Assembly (NCBI RefSeq): GCF_010015445.1
Contig: NC_053116.1
Location: 35,326,285-35,390,284 of the forward strand
DNA: 64,000 nucleotides
Direction of reading: 5' to 3'
DNA from: Perca fluviatilis
Taxonomy: Eukaryota; Chordata; Actinopteri; Perciformes; Percidae
Part shown: in pieces, positions 1-60,385 of the stretch
How the letters are laid out: the number at the start of each line of letters is the position of its first letter
Numbering within the stretch: position 1 is the stretch's first letter
The notes under the pieces: generated by a model
The model's input: only the letters and a program-made list of their open reading frames with translations
What the model was told of the DNA's origin: nothing
The model's database searches: none
Translations under genes and position numbers: made by a program

Positions 1-164
1 TGGAGAGGGTAACAAAGATGGAAGGGGATTGGATGGGGAATAAAACAGTAGTCAGAGTGATTTAGAAAACGTCTGGCGCAACCAGGACCCAATCACGAAG
101 CTTCTGTGGGGAGAAATGGCGTCAAGGAACTTTGCAGCGTTTTCCCTAGGTTTGTGGAAGACTC

Positions 165-613
165 ATGGTGCGTTCCATGGGTACTGGGAAGTCGGATTTT
201 TCCGAGGTCAAAGCCGGAAACACGCCCCCTGACCTTGGATTTCCAAGCTCGGAATTTGGGCAACCACCGAGTACACAGAGCTAATAATCCAACGTGGCTG
301 CTCCGTGCATCAACAGTTGTGAAAGCTGTGGTAACATACAGTTCTCAGCACTTTTGTGTTATTTGGGTCTCACTAAATCAGTCGTACAGCAGTTGCTGTC
401 CGTCTTCTAACCGTAGACATGTTGTCAAGCTGTTTGCATGCACAAAAAAACAGCGTAATGCGTTGTTATCAACTGGCATGCTAACTGCTAACAATGGCTA
501 ACCCGGCTAGAGCTAATGAAAACAATGAAAATCCGACTTGTAAATGGAACGCATTCAACTCGGGTGTGACGTCATTCCCAGCTTCGGCTTCCGAGTTAAA
601 TGGAACACACCAT
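165..613. mobile_element. inverted-repeat element (MITE-like)
   Basis: The ends ATGGTGCGTTCCAT and ATGGAACACACCAT are near-inverted copies. Inner sequence is also complementary in part (GGGAAGTCGGATTTTTCCGA against the GACGTCATTCCCAGC side). No transposase is present. Confidence 0.55.
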
Positions 614-1021
614 TCAGTGCACATATTTGGGGGGGCGGGGGAGGGGGGGGGTTTGTTAAGGGGCCATCCTCCAAAAAAAAAAAGTTAAATTATTTGATTA
701 AAAAAATAAATACAATTTCACATCATTTTGGACCATTACTATTACCACTATAACGGTGTCTAAAACATTGGAAAAGCTAGAGCAGATAATAACTAAATAA
801 AAACACTCAAGAAGCTTAAAAGAAAAAAGAAGTCCACTGGGAACTAACTACAATCATTAGATCTGAGAAAAGTAATTTAGTTACATTCGTTCAGCTTAGT
901 TGGTGCACCAAATGGCCTTAGGGTGCTGCGCCCAAGCCTTATAATGGTAGGGAAAAAAACCTGTCCATGCACTCTTTACACTAAACACAAACCGAGAGCA
1001 AATGTGTTTGTTATTCTAGTA

Positions 1022-1447
1022 TATCCAGCAGCAGTCACACTCTTTAATACAACATTATAATACAATATAATACATAATACATTATAACACAGCTAGCTGA
1101 TTCTGCAACACTAGTCATCACTTGACAATATTCTGCACAATGCATATTTATTTATTTATTACTCCGTGTCACCTCCTAATGTCATTTCTATTCATCCGCA
1201 CTTTACTCATTTTTATATCTGTGTATTTATATATTTTTTTTACCTTTCTGTTTATAATAAGGGTGTTTACAGTGTACAGTTTACTATTATTATTATCTCT
1301 TTTTCTATTTCTTATCATACTTTTTGTATATTTTTCCAATGTCTATTTAATGTGTATTTGTATTATTCTGATGTGTGTGAATTTTTCTTTTCAGCTACTG
1401 TAACAAGGTAATTTTTCCCAATGTGGGATTAATAAAGTCTATCTTAT
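1022..1447 (+). mobile_element. LINE 3' tail fragment
   Basis: AT-rich sequence ending in CAATGTGGGATTAATAAAGT followed by short CTATCTTATC units, a 3' end form common to fish LINEs. No reverse transcriptase remains. Confidence 0.5.
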
Positions 1448-1620
1448 CCAAGTTGTCCTGCCTGCACCATGATCTGATCAGTTTTTCCTTGACTCTGCTC
1501 TTGTTATTTCGTTTTTTGTTGTTCCACTAAGCTGTCTGTCCAAGGGCATTGCAGCAAAAGAGCCTGTATGCTCAACCAACCTGCCCTGTGTAAGGAAAAG
1601 TGAAAATGCACGTCACTCAC

Positions 1621-49310
<47,690 letters not shown>

Positions 49311-49431
49311 TTTTATGGTCTCGGCTGTGTCTTGGTTCGCTGGCTTGTTTCCCTCTGGGTGGAGTCTGCTCAACTCTGGGTGGCCGCTCCCTCTTTCTCT
49401 CTCTCCCTCTCTCACTTTAGCTCGTCTGTGT
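49311..49431 (-). other. flna: 5' UTR part of the first coding exon of flna
   Basis: A pyrimidine-rich acceptor (ttttctctcag, AG at 49433-49432) precedes 121 nt of leader, which ends at an ATG with A at -3. The leader reads through in the start-codon frame, but an in-frame TGA in the predicted exon 1 closes that frame, so the ATG at 49310 is preferred. Confidence 0.75.
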
Positions 49432-49836
49432 CTGAGAGAAAAGGAAAAAAGAAAGGAGTGAACACGACTTATAGCCCGGAGATAGATATTTTTGCTAAGA
49501 AAAGTAGGCGGTTGTGGCACCGTTGAGCAGAAAAGGGAGTCGTTTTGGATCAAACTGAAGGCACACGTCAGCTCCAGTAATGACCCTACACTTTTTCATG
49601 TCCAGCACTCCCAACTTAAGAATAAACTGACTCACATTCGAACTAAATCTTAAAATATGGCAGTCACTGATTAAAGACGACAGAGGGGGAAGTAGCCCAA
49701 CACATTTCCCACTAAATAACAACAGTAAAATTGTATTTTATTGGGCACTGGTCTCATAAGTCAGCCATTTGAGATAGAAATATTACTAGAGATATAAATG
49801 GATGTTAGCCTCTTTGCTCATGACTGACCTCAATAG

Positions 49837-50706
49837 TTAAAGGTCCCATATCATGCTCATTTGCAGCATAATACTTGTGTTTTGTGTTTCTACTGAACAT
49901 GTTTACATGATTTAATGTTCAAAAAACATGTTATTTTTCTAATACTGTCTGTCTGAATATACCTGTATTCACCCTCTGTCTGAAATGCTCCGTTTTAGCG
50001 TCTGTCTTTTTAAGCTAACCTGACATGCAAGATTGTTTGTTTGTTTCCCAAACTTTTTGGGAGATGGCAAAAAAATAACTGGCAGGTGATTGGATGAACC
50101 ATCTGTCTGTCACGCCATTTTTGATTTGAACCATTTTGAACAAACAGTTGCAACCGCCACACACCTGAATCACACCCTTAGCTAGCTAGCTGCCAGTAGC
50201 TCCTCACCGGATGCTGATTGGTGCGGTGAGCTGGTAGTTCAGACACAAATGCATTAGGTTGGAGCCTGACAAGATGGATTTTTGTGTGATACGTGATCCC
50301 GCAATTCTCGCTTGATCTCGCGAGAATACAGCTGCCCTGCAAGGTACCATAATCTTTAAGCCCCCCTCCCGAAAAAGTCCAGTCTGCTCTGATTGGTCAG
50401 TGTTTCCGGGTTTTCTGCATCTGCGCTCTCGGAGTCTCTGCACTGTCACTGCAGCCAGGGAATGACTGTAATGGCACTGTAGCTGCACTTTCTACCTATA
50501 TAGGCTAATATAGTTGTGACATCACAACCATACGGAAGTCCTGACGGCTCGTTTAAAGAAACAGTTTCTGAATACAGGCTGTGTGCATTTCTCTGTGGAT
50601 TGAGCGTTTTGATACTTTTACAGACTTTTTACTTTACAGTATGACCCTGACCTGCTTTATAATCAAAAATACATGGACATCACACTTTTTACAATATGGG
50701 ACCTTT
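49837..50706. mobile_element. MITE with GGTCCCATA ends, about 870 bp
   Basis: Starts TTAAAGGTCCCATATCATGC and ends CAATATGGGACCTTT, inverted copies of each other. No transposase frame is present. Confidence 0.8.
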
Positions 50707-51599
50707 TTTGGATTTTCTGTATTTGTCTACCAGATAAGGAAGCTGCAATGAAAAGACTTGATCAACATTACTTTCCAAAACACACTCATTCTCAGCCCTG
50801 ATGTACCGTAGGCTATCCCTGATTACTTGTGGACAGTCATATCGCTCCTCTTCGTTCCTTACATCAGTTATCGCTGTGGTGGCTTTTGGAGTAAAAGGGG
50901 GATTGTTTTCTGAGCTGGAGAAACAAAGTGACACTGCACCAGATGTATAGAGATGTAGGGGGACCACTGTTCAGGGCCCCTGTGAGTATAATGCGTATGT
51001 TCATGGGTTCCAAGCAGCAGAAAAATAAATATTTGAGGTATCCAGAGGGATGTGAGCACCAGTGTCTCCCAATAAGGTCACATAGTTGTGTTTGTTTGTG
51101 TCTGTTGGCCTGCATGCAGATTTGTTCAACTTTCCTTTAGTGTACTGTTGTTTGTGTCTGCAAGCGTGGACAGTGTGCTTATTTGCGCATACATTTTGTG
51201 TCGCCTACATTTCTGCCTTCATGTGTGTGTGTGTCCGTGTGATGTCATAGTAGTAAGTAAGCAGCCTTATCTGTAAAGCGGATCAGCCAGACGGGGAGCG
51301 TCTAGACACCAGCCTCTGTTTGTCTTCACCGTACTGACCAAACAGCCAGATGAGATCACACACAAGGACTGCACTGTGTGATGTACTAATAACAGGCTGT
51401 GTTTTATAGCAGCAGACACTTTCTCAAAATGTAACAAGGGTAATCGTGGGCAGCTTCATCTGGCATTTTTCTTTACTATTACTAAAAGCCCTTTGAGAAT
51501 AGTTGTATCATTTGTATTAAAAAGCCACCTCTCCTCAGGTTTCCTCAGTGCATTAGAGATATATTTGGATTGTGTTTTCAGGTATGTCACATATGTCCA

Positions 51600-51978
51600 C
51601 CCATGCTCTGCTGTGCCACGCTACATCCTGTAACACCCTGCTGTGCCCTGCTATGACATGAACTACTACGACTTCCATTGTAGTCACTGTTCCATTATCT
51701 TTACTAGTACTATTATTGCCACTGTTCATCACACCCCCATCAGACACCGCCTACCAAGAGTCTGGGTCTGCCGAGGTTTCTTCCTAAAAGGGAGTTTTTC
51801 CTCGCCACTGTCGTAACAGCCACTGCTAATGCTTGCTCTTGGGGGAATTACTGGAATTGTTGGGTCTTTTTAAATTATAGAGTGTGGTCTAGACCTACTC
51901 TATCTGTAAAGTGTCTCGAGATAACTCTTGTTATGAATTGATACTATAAATAAAATGGAATTGAATTGAATTGAATGT
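51600..51978 (+). mobile_element. LINE-like 3' end
   Basis: Contains GCCGAGGTTTCTTCCTAAAA, GAGTGTGGTCTAGACCTACT and a tail TATAAATAAAATGGAATTG with repeated GAATT units. A divergent copy with the same tail is inside 27240-27870. Confidence 0.6.
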
Positions 51979-52877
51979 GGAGTCACAGTACTAAAAGGAG
52001 ATAAAAGGGGATGAGGTGACAAATATTAGAATCCAAATGTCTTGCATATGTTCCCACTTTCATTTATGTCCTGTTTTCATCCAACAGAAAGACCCTGAGA
52101 AACATATTGTAGTGAAATAATTAAAGGCGCACTCAGCCAATTTCTCATGATGAGATCATGATCAGTTGTAGTGGCATTACTCAGCCTGTGAAAAGGACCT
52201 TTCTAACGTTTGTCTAAAGGTGTGCTTTCAACTCAAGTCATTTGCACAAATTTGACCCCTGGACCGTTAGTGATTATTTGACTGTTAGTGTTTGTTTGCC
52301 CAAAAGGTCAATTTTCGCCATGTTGTGTAGGAGCAAAATGTTATATAAATCTGGCTGTATACTGTATAGATAGGATTAAAACTGAAAAGTTTTGTGTATG
52401 TAAGTGCTATGGATGTTGGAGATTTCTGTCTCAGAGTATGAGAAAAAAAGTGACTTTGAGAAAACGGCCTTTAAAGATATGTACATTTGTACAATTCCTT
52501 ACCTTTTTTATTGGAAAACAATATTCACATCTATTAAAATCCTGAGCATCCTATACCTTGTGTCATCATATCATATGTATATTTTTTATTACATTTTGCA
52601 AAACTCCACAACACACACACACAAGCTCATGTCTTTCGATTCATTTTCTTTCTTGGGAGGAATAGAACAGCAGTGGCTGTAAAGACAGAGGGAGAGATGT
52701 GACTCGGCAGCTTTTTTGACTAAACATGGAGCTCAGTGCCAGGAGCCACAGTGTGGCCAGGAGCCATCAAGAATGCGTAGCTTTTTTGTGTGTGTTTGCG
52801 TCTGTGTGTTTGTGTGCATCTGGTCAAGGGAGAATCTTAAGAATGCCCCTCACCCCAACCCTGGAGGCCCCAGCCAC

Positions 52878-52931
52878 GCACGCACACACACACGCACACG
52901 CACACACACGCGCACACACACACACACACAT
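52878..52931. repeat. CA microsatellite (interrupted)
   Basis: CA run with CG interruptions. Confidence 0.9.
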
Positions 52932-53974
52932 GCGCCAGCATGCTTTTACATTCACTGTGCCATTTAGAACAATAGAGCAATAGTTTTAGTTAGTTTCAAG
53001 CAATTATGCTCTGGCCCCTTTAGGTGCGTAAATTTCAATCATTACATTTAGTCCCAACTGTTTACAGGCTTGGGGTATAATTAAAATGGAAAACTTATGA
53101 CGACAGTTAATACTGATTGTGGCAGAGCAGGAAAGCAGGGCTGATTAACGGCAGCAGAATTTAGTGAAAATGTGAAGTGAGGCATATGACAAACAGACAG
53201 CAAAAAAGCTGTGGTACAGACCAAAAGAAATGTTTTGAGGGATCATTCATGGGTTACATTCATACTGAACTTCAGAAAGCACAATAACGTGTTGCCTGGA
53301 AGTAAGTGAGAGCTGAGAAAACTGGTGACATATTCACTGCGGGGCGGCCTTTTGTTTCAATGGAATTTGCCAAATAAACAGAAGACAATACATGGGGCGG
53401 AGACAGCGAGAGCCGAACCAAGACGCATTCAAACGTCTCAGGATCTGAAGACCAAGCTGAGCTCGCTGGCTTGTCATGTGGCTCCCTCTAGTGATTATCT
53501 GTGGTAATACATGTTCCAGTTTTCTTCTTTAAATTGGTCCCGCTGCTACTTTTTCTCTGCTCGCTGTTATGGTAATCACGCGCTTCTGGCACCTTTGCTT
53601 TCTAAATGTATCCAGTTGTTGTCTCACTCCTGATTCTTCTCCCCTTTGTCTGTAATCTGGACTCTTTCTGGACAACTTTGCAACTTTCATTGGACTAATT
53701 GAATGCTATATTTATTATCACTCAGAGGTGTCAGACTGGGGGGGGTTTGGGGGAGTGAATATCCATATAAATATGCTAGAATGAATGGCTGTGGATGCGG
53801 GGAGGGGCCCATAGAGAATGTCTTTTTACAGGGCCCAGAATTTTGTGTTTTGCCCCATCACTGACATGTTTTCATATGTCTTCATAATGGCTGATATTGT
53901 ACATGTTCACATTTGCTTCAGTTTAGAGGGACATCTTAGTGGACTAGTGGTTAAGGCACTTACTACATAAAAAA

Positions 53975-54103
53975 AAGGTAATTTGGACAGCACTCCAATT
54001 AATACTTTCAGTTGCCGCTCGGACGTTTTGGGCAGGACGCTCTTCCTCAGAGTCTTTCTCAGACCATCTCGTATGAGATGTGCTGTCCAAATTACCATCA
54101 TAT
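53975..54103. repeat. inverted repeat, about 22-bp arms
   Basis: GGTAATTTGGACAGCACTCC is answered by GATGTGCTGTCCAAATTACC about 80 bp later. Possibly a small non-autonomous element. Confidence 0.65.
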
Positions 54104-54600
54104 ATTATTATACACATTAAGGATCTAGCACACAGTCTTAAAAGTATTCAAGGTCTTCTAAATAGCTGTTAAATAAGGTCAAATATGATCAAATAAAGGG
54201 TTGTAAAAAGGATTGGATAGAGTACATATGCAGTAAGAGTTCAGTTCATGTACGACTGTGGGGTAAAAAGTGTTCCTCAGTCTGGAGGTGTGAGCTGAAC
54301 AAAAATCCAAGGGTGAGCTGAATAACTAAACCCATGCGCTGCTATTTCACGTTTAGCTGACATGTTTTAGGCCTTTAGCCAAAGCTTACAACGAGTGCAA
54401 CAGCAGCATAAGCTTCACTTCCTGGATCGCCAGAACTACAAGAAACCCAAAGGATGGAGTACAAAGTTTAGGGTACTAGTGTTACATCTATAGATTTATC
54501 AGACAAGAATGAAGTCATGAGAAAGTAAGTACAGCCTGAAAGAGAAAGAGCTCATTTCAAATGCTGCCTTTTTTAAAGTAATTGGTCATTTCTTATACTG

Positions 54601-54640
<40 letters not shown>

Positions 54641-54643
<3 letters not shown>

Positions 54644-55253
54644 TCTTGTGTTGTCTTCTATTCTAACATGCATCATCCTCCCGGTCAAAACTGAAAATCA
54701 ACACTTTTTCTGGCGTTTTTGTCTCTTTTTTCGACACTTTTGGCGCTTTATTCAATGTATTTTGGCGCTTTTTTGACGTTCTTTTCACTACCATGTATAA
54801 ACACCACCAACACCAACTCATAATTAGTTTTACACTTATTACTTATTTTTTTAATTCATGGTCAATGAAAAAACTAATTTGTATGAAATTATACCAATTT
54901 TTTTTATTTTTTTTATTTTATAATTATACCTAATTCTTGAGTTAAAAAAGCAGAAATTATGAATTATTTGGACTAACATTAAAGGAAGGATAACCACAGA
55001 AGGGTCAACGTTCAGTCGGGATACTGTTTCAAAAACATGTTTTCAAATGCAAAAAAATTTTAACAAAAAATCCAAAATTCAATGAAAGTAGAGATCCAAT
55101 CCTTTTGTTGTACTTGCGAAGCGCGTTGTATGGAATCATCCGTGTTATTTTTTTGGGGTAATCCAAACCAGGTAGTTCAAAAGAAACCCATATTTCTGAT
55201 ATAGACATTTAGACAACGGGTCAAATTTGACCCGAAGACAACACAAGGGTTAA
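54641..55253. mobile_element. piggyBac-type MITE, copy 3
   Basis: Terminal repeats CTCTTGTGTTGTCTTC and GAAGACAACACAAGGG, with TTAA on the right. Shares CGGGTCAAATTTGACCCG and long interior stretches with 18395-18956. Sits in an AAT repeat. Confidence 0.75.
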
Positions 55254-55254
55254 T

Positions 55255-55500
55255 AATAATAATACATTTTATTTATGGGCGCCTTTCTGGACACTCAAGG
55301 TCACCTTACAAGACAATAAAATAGTAATAATAATAATAGTAAAAAGAGACAGAACATTACTAAATACAGATGAGTGGTGATCATGTTGGATATGCCCGTG
55401 TGAAAAGATGTGTTTTCAAGCGAGGTTTTGAAAAGGGAAAGCGAGTTAATGCTGCAAATGTCTGGTGGGAGGGAATTCCAAAGATGTTTCGTCACTTTTA
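55255..55500 (-). mobile_element. LINE reverse-transcriptase C-terminus fragment
   Basis: The minus-strand reading KHLWNSLPPDICSINSLSLF, then KTSLENTSF, resembles the C-terminal end of fish LINE polymerases. It is followed by a TAAATAAAATGTATTATT tail. Only a short piece remains. Confidence 0.6.
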
Positions 55501-55652
55501 TTCTTGTATTTCATACTATTCTATTTGAGCTGTTTTTATATTCTCGTTAACACGTTTTTAATTGCTTTTAACTGCTCTTTAATGTGTTATGTAAAGCGCT
55601 TTGAATTGCCTTGTTGCTGAAATGTGCTGTACAAATAAAGCTGCCTTGCCTA
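55500..55652 (+). mobile_element. LINE 3' tail
   Basis: Contains TTATGTAAAGCGCTTTGAAT and CTGTACAAATAAAGCTGCCT, a common fish LINE terminus. Confidence 0.55.
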
Positions 55653-57545
55653 CAGAGCAAATGCAGTTGGATGATATGTGATGGTTATATTCCTATAAAC
55701 TGCTAAATATGAATATCACGCATGCTGCAGAGGCTGTGGTGTACATATTAGACACAGTTAGATGAGTTCAGACAGGTAATTGTTGAGATGAATGGGGGTT
55801 TAACAGCCTCTCCTCGCAGCGATATCTAACTGTTAGTACAGTACCAGCCTGCAATGCCACCAGCTTCTCACCATCACTAACCACACCCCATCAGTTGCAA
55901 GCAGAGCAGCAAAGGAAGTTAGATGAACACTGCATGCCACACCACTAACCACACGGCACACGAACACACACACACACGCAAAGCAAAGAGAGAGTGGTGT
56001 GGAGAGAGAGCAAGTCAGAAGCACAGATTAGAGCATAGTTATGACTTTTCCCTTAGTGGCACTTGTTAAGTGAAAGTAGGCCAAGAAGTGTCATATAAGG
56101 ACAGGTTTGGTCTGCATGTTTACATCTCACACTTTCTACGCCTCCTCCTTTTCTCTTCATGGCTCTCTCTCTCCTCTCTCTCTCTCATCACCTCTTTGTT
56201 ATAAAGGTGTTGTGAAAATGAGAAGCTGCAACCAGTCATTGAAACTTCTCCCCAACTTTTGGCCGGGCCTACACAGTCCGTAAACAATCTGAAAACACAT
56301 TTTTCTCAACTGGGTTTTAGATGAAGGGTGTACGGGGAATGTTATGACCAAAGTATGAATCTATGCCAGAAAAGGTTGGAAAAAAAACTGGTTACGTTCA
56401 CTTTGAGAATTAAAGAGGCGCATCCCAGTCTGTAAATCAGATTATCAAAGGAAAGCAAAAGAGAGGAGCAACATTGGGTGACAGATGATTAGGATTTGGG
56501 GGTGCTTATATCATCACTACGTCCACTTGTTGTTTGACCGGGGGACAACCCTGATGCGATTTAAAACCCCTCCTTCTCCTGAATTGTGGACAAAACGTCA
56601 TCATTTTTTTTTTTTTTTTACCATTTTCTGACATTGTATGCACCAAACAACTAACCGATTAAATAATTGACCGATTAGTCGACAAGGAAAATAAGCCCTT
56701 AGTTGCAGCCCTAGTTCTCTATAATCTATACTTTCACCATGCAGTTCACAAACGACGGTTCATGTGGTACTGTGCCACATATATACTTATTGAAAGCCTC
56801 TCATTTGATTAATCAGAAATATGTCATATAGTATATAGAGTAAAAAGTAAAATATTGATCAATGGGAGCATGTGAGGGTCTAAAGTCTCTGTTTATTCGT
56901 TATGACTTACAGCCTTAACAGTGAAAGGAAGTTTTTTTTTAGGAGTAAAGCCCTGCAATGACATATGTTCAAACTTTTTGAACATGGACCAAGAGGCTCG
57001 CCAGTGGAGGGCGCAAGCGGCCACCACTTGCCCCCGCCGGTAAAAAGCTCCAGTGCAGTCAGTGTATTACCTTATTTGGTGCGGAGCCCCTAATTGTAAC
57101 ACCGGAGAGATGCTTCAGTCCCGAGGAGCGTGCTCGTGCCCATAAACAAGCTGTAAGTGTAGGAATGAGGGGAGCTGGATGGATGAGCTCCGGCGCTTTA
57201 CATCCAGCTGTACATCATCCAGCTGTGACCACCGCGGTGTCACACTGCCAGCATCTCTGACTATATGCACCGAAATATGTGTGACGTCGGCATCAAAGCC
57301 ATACATCGCCTGTGTAAACCAGCGTCAAAGCTTTACATGTGCGTAATCACATACATGCTGCATTGGAAACGTCCGTGCGTAATCACATAGGCTACATTGG
57401 AAACGTCCGCGCGTAATGTGTGCCATACATGACAGACAACTTTAAGACACACATTCAGAAGATTTTAGAGAGGAGAAATCATCTGAGAGAAAATCTCCCA
57501 CAGTGAGCAGTCACGCAGCATCACTCTCTCGCTCTCACTCACTCA

Positions 57546-57548
<3 letters not shown>

Positions 57549-57643
<95 letters not shown>
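57549..57643. repeat. CA microsatellite (about 47 units)
   Basis: Long CA run ending 26 nt inside flna intron 1 from the predicted exon 1 donor. Confidence 0.97.
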
Positions 57644-57644
<1 letters not shown>

Positions 57645-57674
57645 CAACAGGTCTACAGCGGGATGAAAACTTAC

Positions 57675-57850
57675 ATGTGTATAGTCGGATGGGATCTCCG
57701 GTCCGCTCAGTCAGTGCGCGCAGCAGCTTGCTGTTCCTCTGGTCACAGAGGGTGTGTTAGTGTGTGGCCTGTGTGTGTGTGTGTGCTGCACTGAGGTCCC
57801 GGACCTCCCTCCCCACGCGCAGTCCCGTCGGGGGGGGAAATGGGTGTATT
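57675..57850 (-). other. flna: predicted non-coding first exon of flna (5' UTR)
   Basis: A consensus donor (GTAAGT at 57674-57669) ends a CpG-containing stretch on the minus strand. It lies 8.2 kb upstream of the first coding exon, matching the non-coding exon 1 of mammalian FLNA. Joining it to the acceptor at 49432 puts an in-frame TGA upstream of the start codon with no intervening ATG, which fits a leader exon. The 5' edge (transcription start) is not visible, so 57850 is only a rough limit. Confidence 0.5.
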
Positions 57851-58027
57851 GGTTGTGCCGGTGGCGTAAAGGGGAAAAAAGAGATAGTCCCTCCGCTCTT
57901 TCGCTCTTTTCTACCTCTGCTTCTCCTCTGTCTCCTCTGGGCTCTCTCTCTCTCTTTCTGTCTGTCCTCCCACCGCGAGAGCCTTAATTGGTAAACGGGT
58001 ACAGCGAAAGAGGTGATGGGGGTGTGC

Positions 58028-58036
58028 CTCTCTCTC

Positions 58037-58081
<45 letters not shown>
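58028..58081. repeat. CT repeat
   Basis: Polypyrimidine CT run (polypurine on the flna-sense strand), followed by a T tract. Confidence 0.95.
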
Positions 58082-58088
<7 letters not shown>

Positions 58089-58143
58089 CTCTCTAACTCT
58101 CTAACTCTCTTTCTGCTCCGTGCCTCTTTTTCTTTTTTTTACA

Positions 58144-58151
58144 TGACGTCA
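58144..58151. promoter_or_regulatory. consensus cAMP-response element (TGACGTCA)
   Basis: A perfect 8-bp palindrome about 470 bp upstream of the predicted exon 1 end. Such sites bind CREB/ATF factors. Function here is inferred from position only. Confidence 0.35.
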
Positions 58152-58229
58152 TGACCGCGCCTTTGGGATGATGTGACCGGCCCGAGCAGAGCACCTATCT
58201 CTCCCATCTTCTTTTTATGTTACCCTGGG

Positions 58230-58256
58230 GTGTGTGTGTTTGTTTGTGTGCGTGTG

Positions 58257-58300
<44 letters not shown>

Positions 58301-58454
58301 TGTGTGTGTGTGAGAGAGAGAGAGTTTAGGGGAAAAAGAGAGAGGGGGGTATATGACCTCACACCTCTCTTTCCTGTTATCTGTTATTGTTCAGACAGAC
58401 TAGTGATGAAATAATTTATGTTATGAAGAGGTTGAGAACAGAGGGTGGTTGGGA

Positions 58455-58518
<64 letters not shown>

Positions 58519-58622
58519 AGAAAGAGAAATATGGATTATATGTGTGTGTGTGTGTGCATGCATGTGTGTGTGTGCGTGTGTGTGTGTGTGTGTGCGTGCG
58601 TGTGTGTGTGTGTGTGTGTGCT
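58230..58622. repeat. cluster of GT and GA microsatellites
   Basis: Three GT-rich tracts (about 58230-58314, 58456-58480, 58540-58622) with GA tracts after the first two (about 58312-58324 and 58480-58512). Confidence 0.93.
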
Positions 58623-59204
58623 GCGCTCTCCAGCTGAGCATTGGCTCAGGAAACAAGAATGTTCGGCCTCTGCTTTGCCCTTTTGCTCACAGTTCAGCAG
58701 TCTGATGGGAGGACGGAGGGGCGAGAGGGGGAGGCTGTGGGGGAGGTGGAGGGGTAGGGGTTGGGGAGGTTAAAGTTAGAGTGGAGGAGAATGAAGACAG
58801 ATTACAGATTGAAGAAGCCATTAAGAAAAGCTTTTGGAAAAAAAACGAAGAAAAAAAATCTTTTGAATACATGTATCTTACTGCCTTTTTGCAGGCACAA
58901 AGCAGGCAACAAAGTATCCTATTTTCTATTTAACATTTCTCAATTCACTTTTCATGTTTCTGTGAGTGTGGCTTTATTAGAAACCTAATATTAACATCAA
59001 ATGAATTGGAAAACTGCCTGCACTTTCTTGCTGGGAGTTGGATGAGACTCATTGACTCCCTAGTAATATGTAGAGATAGTGGTAAGGCTATAGGCCGATG
59101 TTTTAACATTGGACAGAGCCAGACTAGCTAATTCCCGTGTTTCCCACTTAGCTTTAGGCTAAACTTATAATAACCTAGTTTTAGTTTCAAATAAGGCAAA
59201 ATCT

Positions 59205-60060
59205 GTCCTTTGTCAGCCATTTTCGGCATATCCCCTGACGATGACCTCCCTGTTGCACAAAGGCGGGCCCTGGCGTTCACATCTCTGCTTGCCCGGAGAC
59301 TGATCTTGCTCAACTGGAGGCTCTCCCGCCCCCTCACCCCCCCACACACACACACCCGTTGGATAAAAGAGGTGCTCGACAATTTGAAGCATAAGAAGCT
59401 CAGATCTTCTCTGAAAGGCTCTATCTCGACATTCCTAGAGACATGACGGAGCCCTTTCCTAGAACTCGTTGACTCCCTCAGCTTGTCTCCTGACATGGAG
59501 GACAGAGCTCCTTCTGGACTGCTCTCTATCTCTTTGATTTTGTCTACCTTGTTCCTTTGTTCCCTGGGCCATCCAAGTCTTCAATACCACACAAAGGGGG
59601 AGGGGAGAAATGGACTTTTCAACATGAGCCTGTCTCTCTCAGCCCCTACCACCATTACATCACTTTGTCTGCTGTACAACTGTCTCATAGGCTATATTAG
59701 ACCTCCTACGCAATCTGGACTGTGGTCATAACATCTACATCTTATAACTGATTCCCTGTTATATATTGTTCTTATTCTTATTCAATCAGTCAGTTAATAT
59801 GTTCATATTTCATAGTCATAGTTAATATTTAATAATAATCTACTGCACTGTTCAATCCCTGCACTGTTCACTTTTGCACTATCACCATTGCACATACTCT
59901 ACCATAGCACCTTATCATGGTCATTGCATTTCTGTGAGTGATTTTTATTTTTATTTTTATTCTTATGTATAGTATGTGAGATATATGCGTGTATATGTGT
60001 TTGTTGTGTTCTGGTTGTCTAAGCTACTGGATGCCTAAAATTTCCTTCGGGATAAATAAA
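59205..60060 (+). mobile_element. 5'-truncated L1-like LINE end
   Basis: The plus-strand frame from 59210 reads FGISPDDDLPVAQRRALAFT, then LLARRLILLNWRLSRPLTPP and RWIKEVLDNL. This resembles the C-terminal end of an L1-type reverse transcriptase. An in-frame TGA at about 59443 follows FLET, but the same frame continues with FLELVDSLSL. The element ends TTCCTTCGGGATAAATAAAA and runs into the ATCT array. A non-functional relic. Confidence 0.7.
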
Positions 60061-60061
60061 A

Positions 60062-60159
<98 letters not shown>

Positions 60160-60173
60160 GTATCTATCTACTG

Positions 60174-60226
<53 letters not shown>

Positions 60227-60235
60227 GTCTTTCTG

Positions 60236-60302
<67 letters not shown>

Positions 60303-60307
60303 GTCTT

Positions 60308-60368
<61 letters not shown>

Positions 60369-60385
60369 ATATCTATCTATCTTTT
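60061..60385. repeat. ATCT tetranucleotide array (about 80 units)
   Basis: Follows directly on the LINE tail, with a few variant units (CTGT, CTTT, TAGT). It probably grew from the LINE terminal repeat. Confidence 0.95.

Larger units (their letters stand above)
1..1620. other. flna intron after repeat 15; no exon seen
   Basis: No filamin-like reading was found on the minus strand. The stretch holds an inverted-repeat element (165-613), a G-rich run near 629-652, AT-rich DNA and a LINE tail (about 1022-1447). Confidence 0.6.
49432..57674 (-). other. flna: flna intron 1 (8.2 kb)
   Basis: Lies between the predicted leader exon and the first coding exon. It contains the elements listed separately and a coding-like minus-strand stretch at 50705-50967 of unknown meaning. 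A hAT-type remnant near 56590-56713 ends TTAGTTGCAGCCCTAG. Confidence 0.5.
57676..58200 (-). promoter_or_regulatory. flna: putative flna promoter region
   Basis: This is sequence just upstream of and around the predicted leader exon. It has scattered CpGs (for example GCGCGC near 57716-57722), a polypurine tract on the minus strand (CT repeat on the plus strand, 58028-58081) and a perfect palindromic CRE (TGACGTCA, 58144-58151). No TATA box was obvious. The promoter role is inferred from position only. Confidence 0.35.

Noticed and set aside
567..574. Second perfect TGACGTCA site
   Set aside because: It lies inside a mobile element in a 3' intron of flna, far from any promoter.
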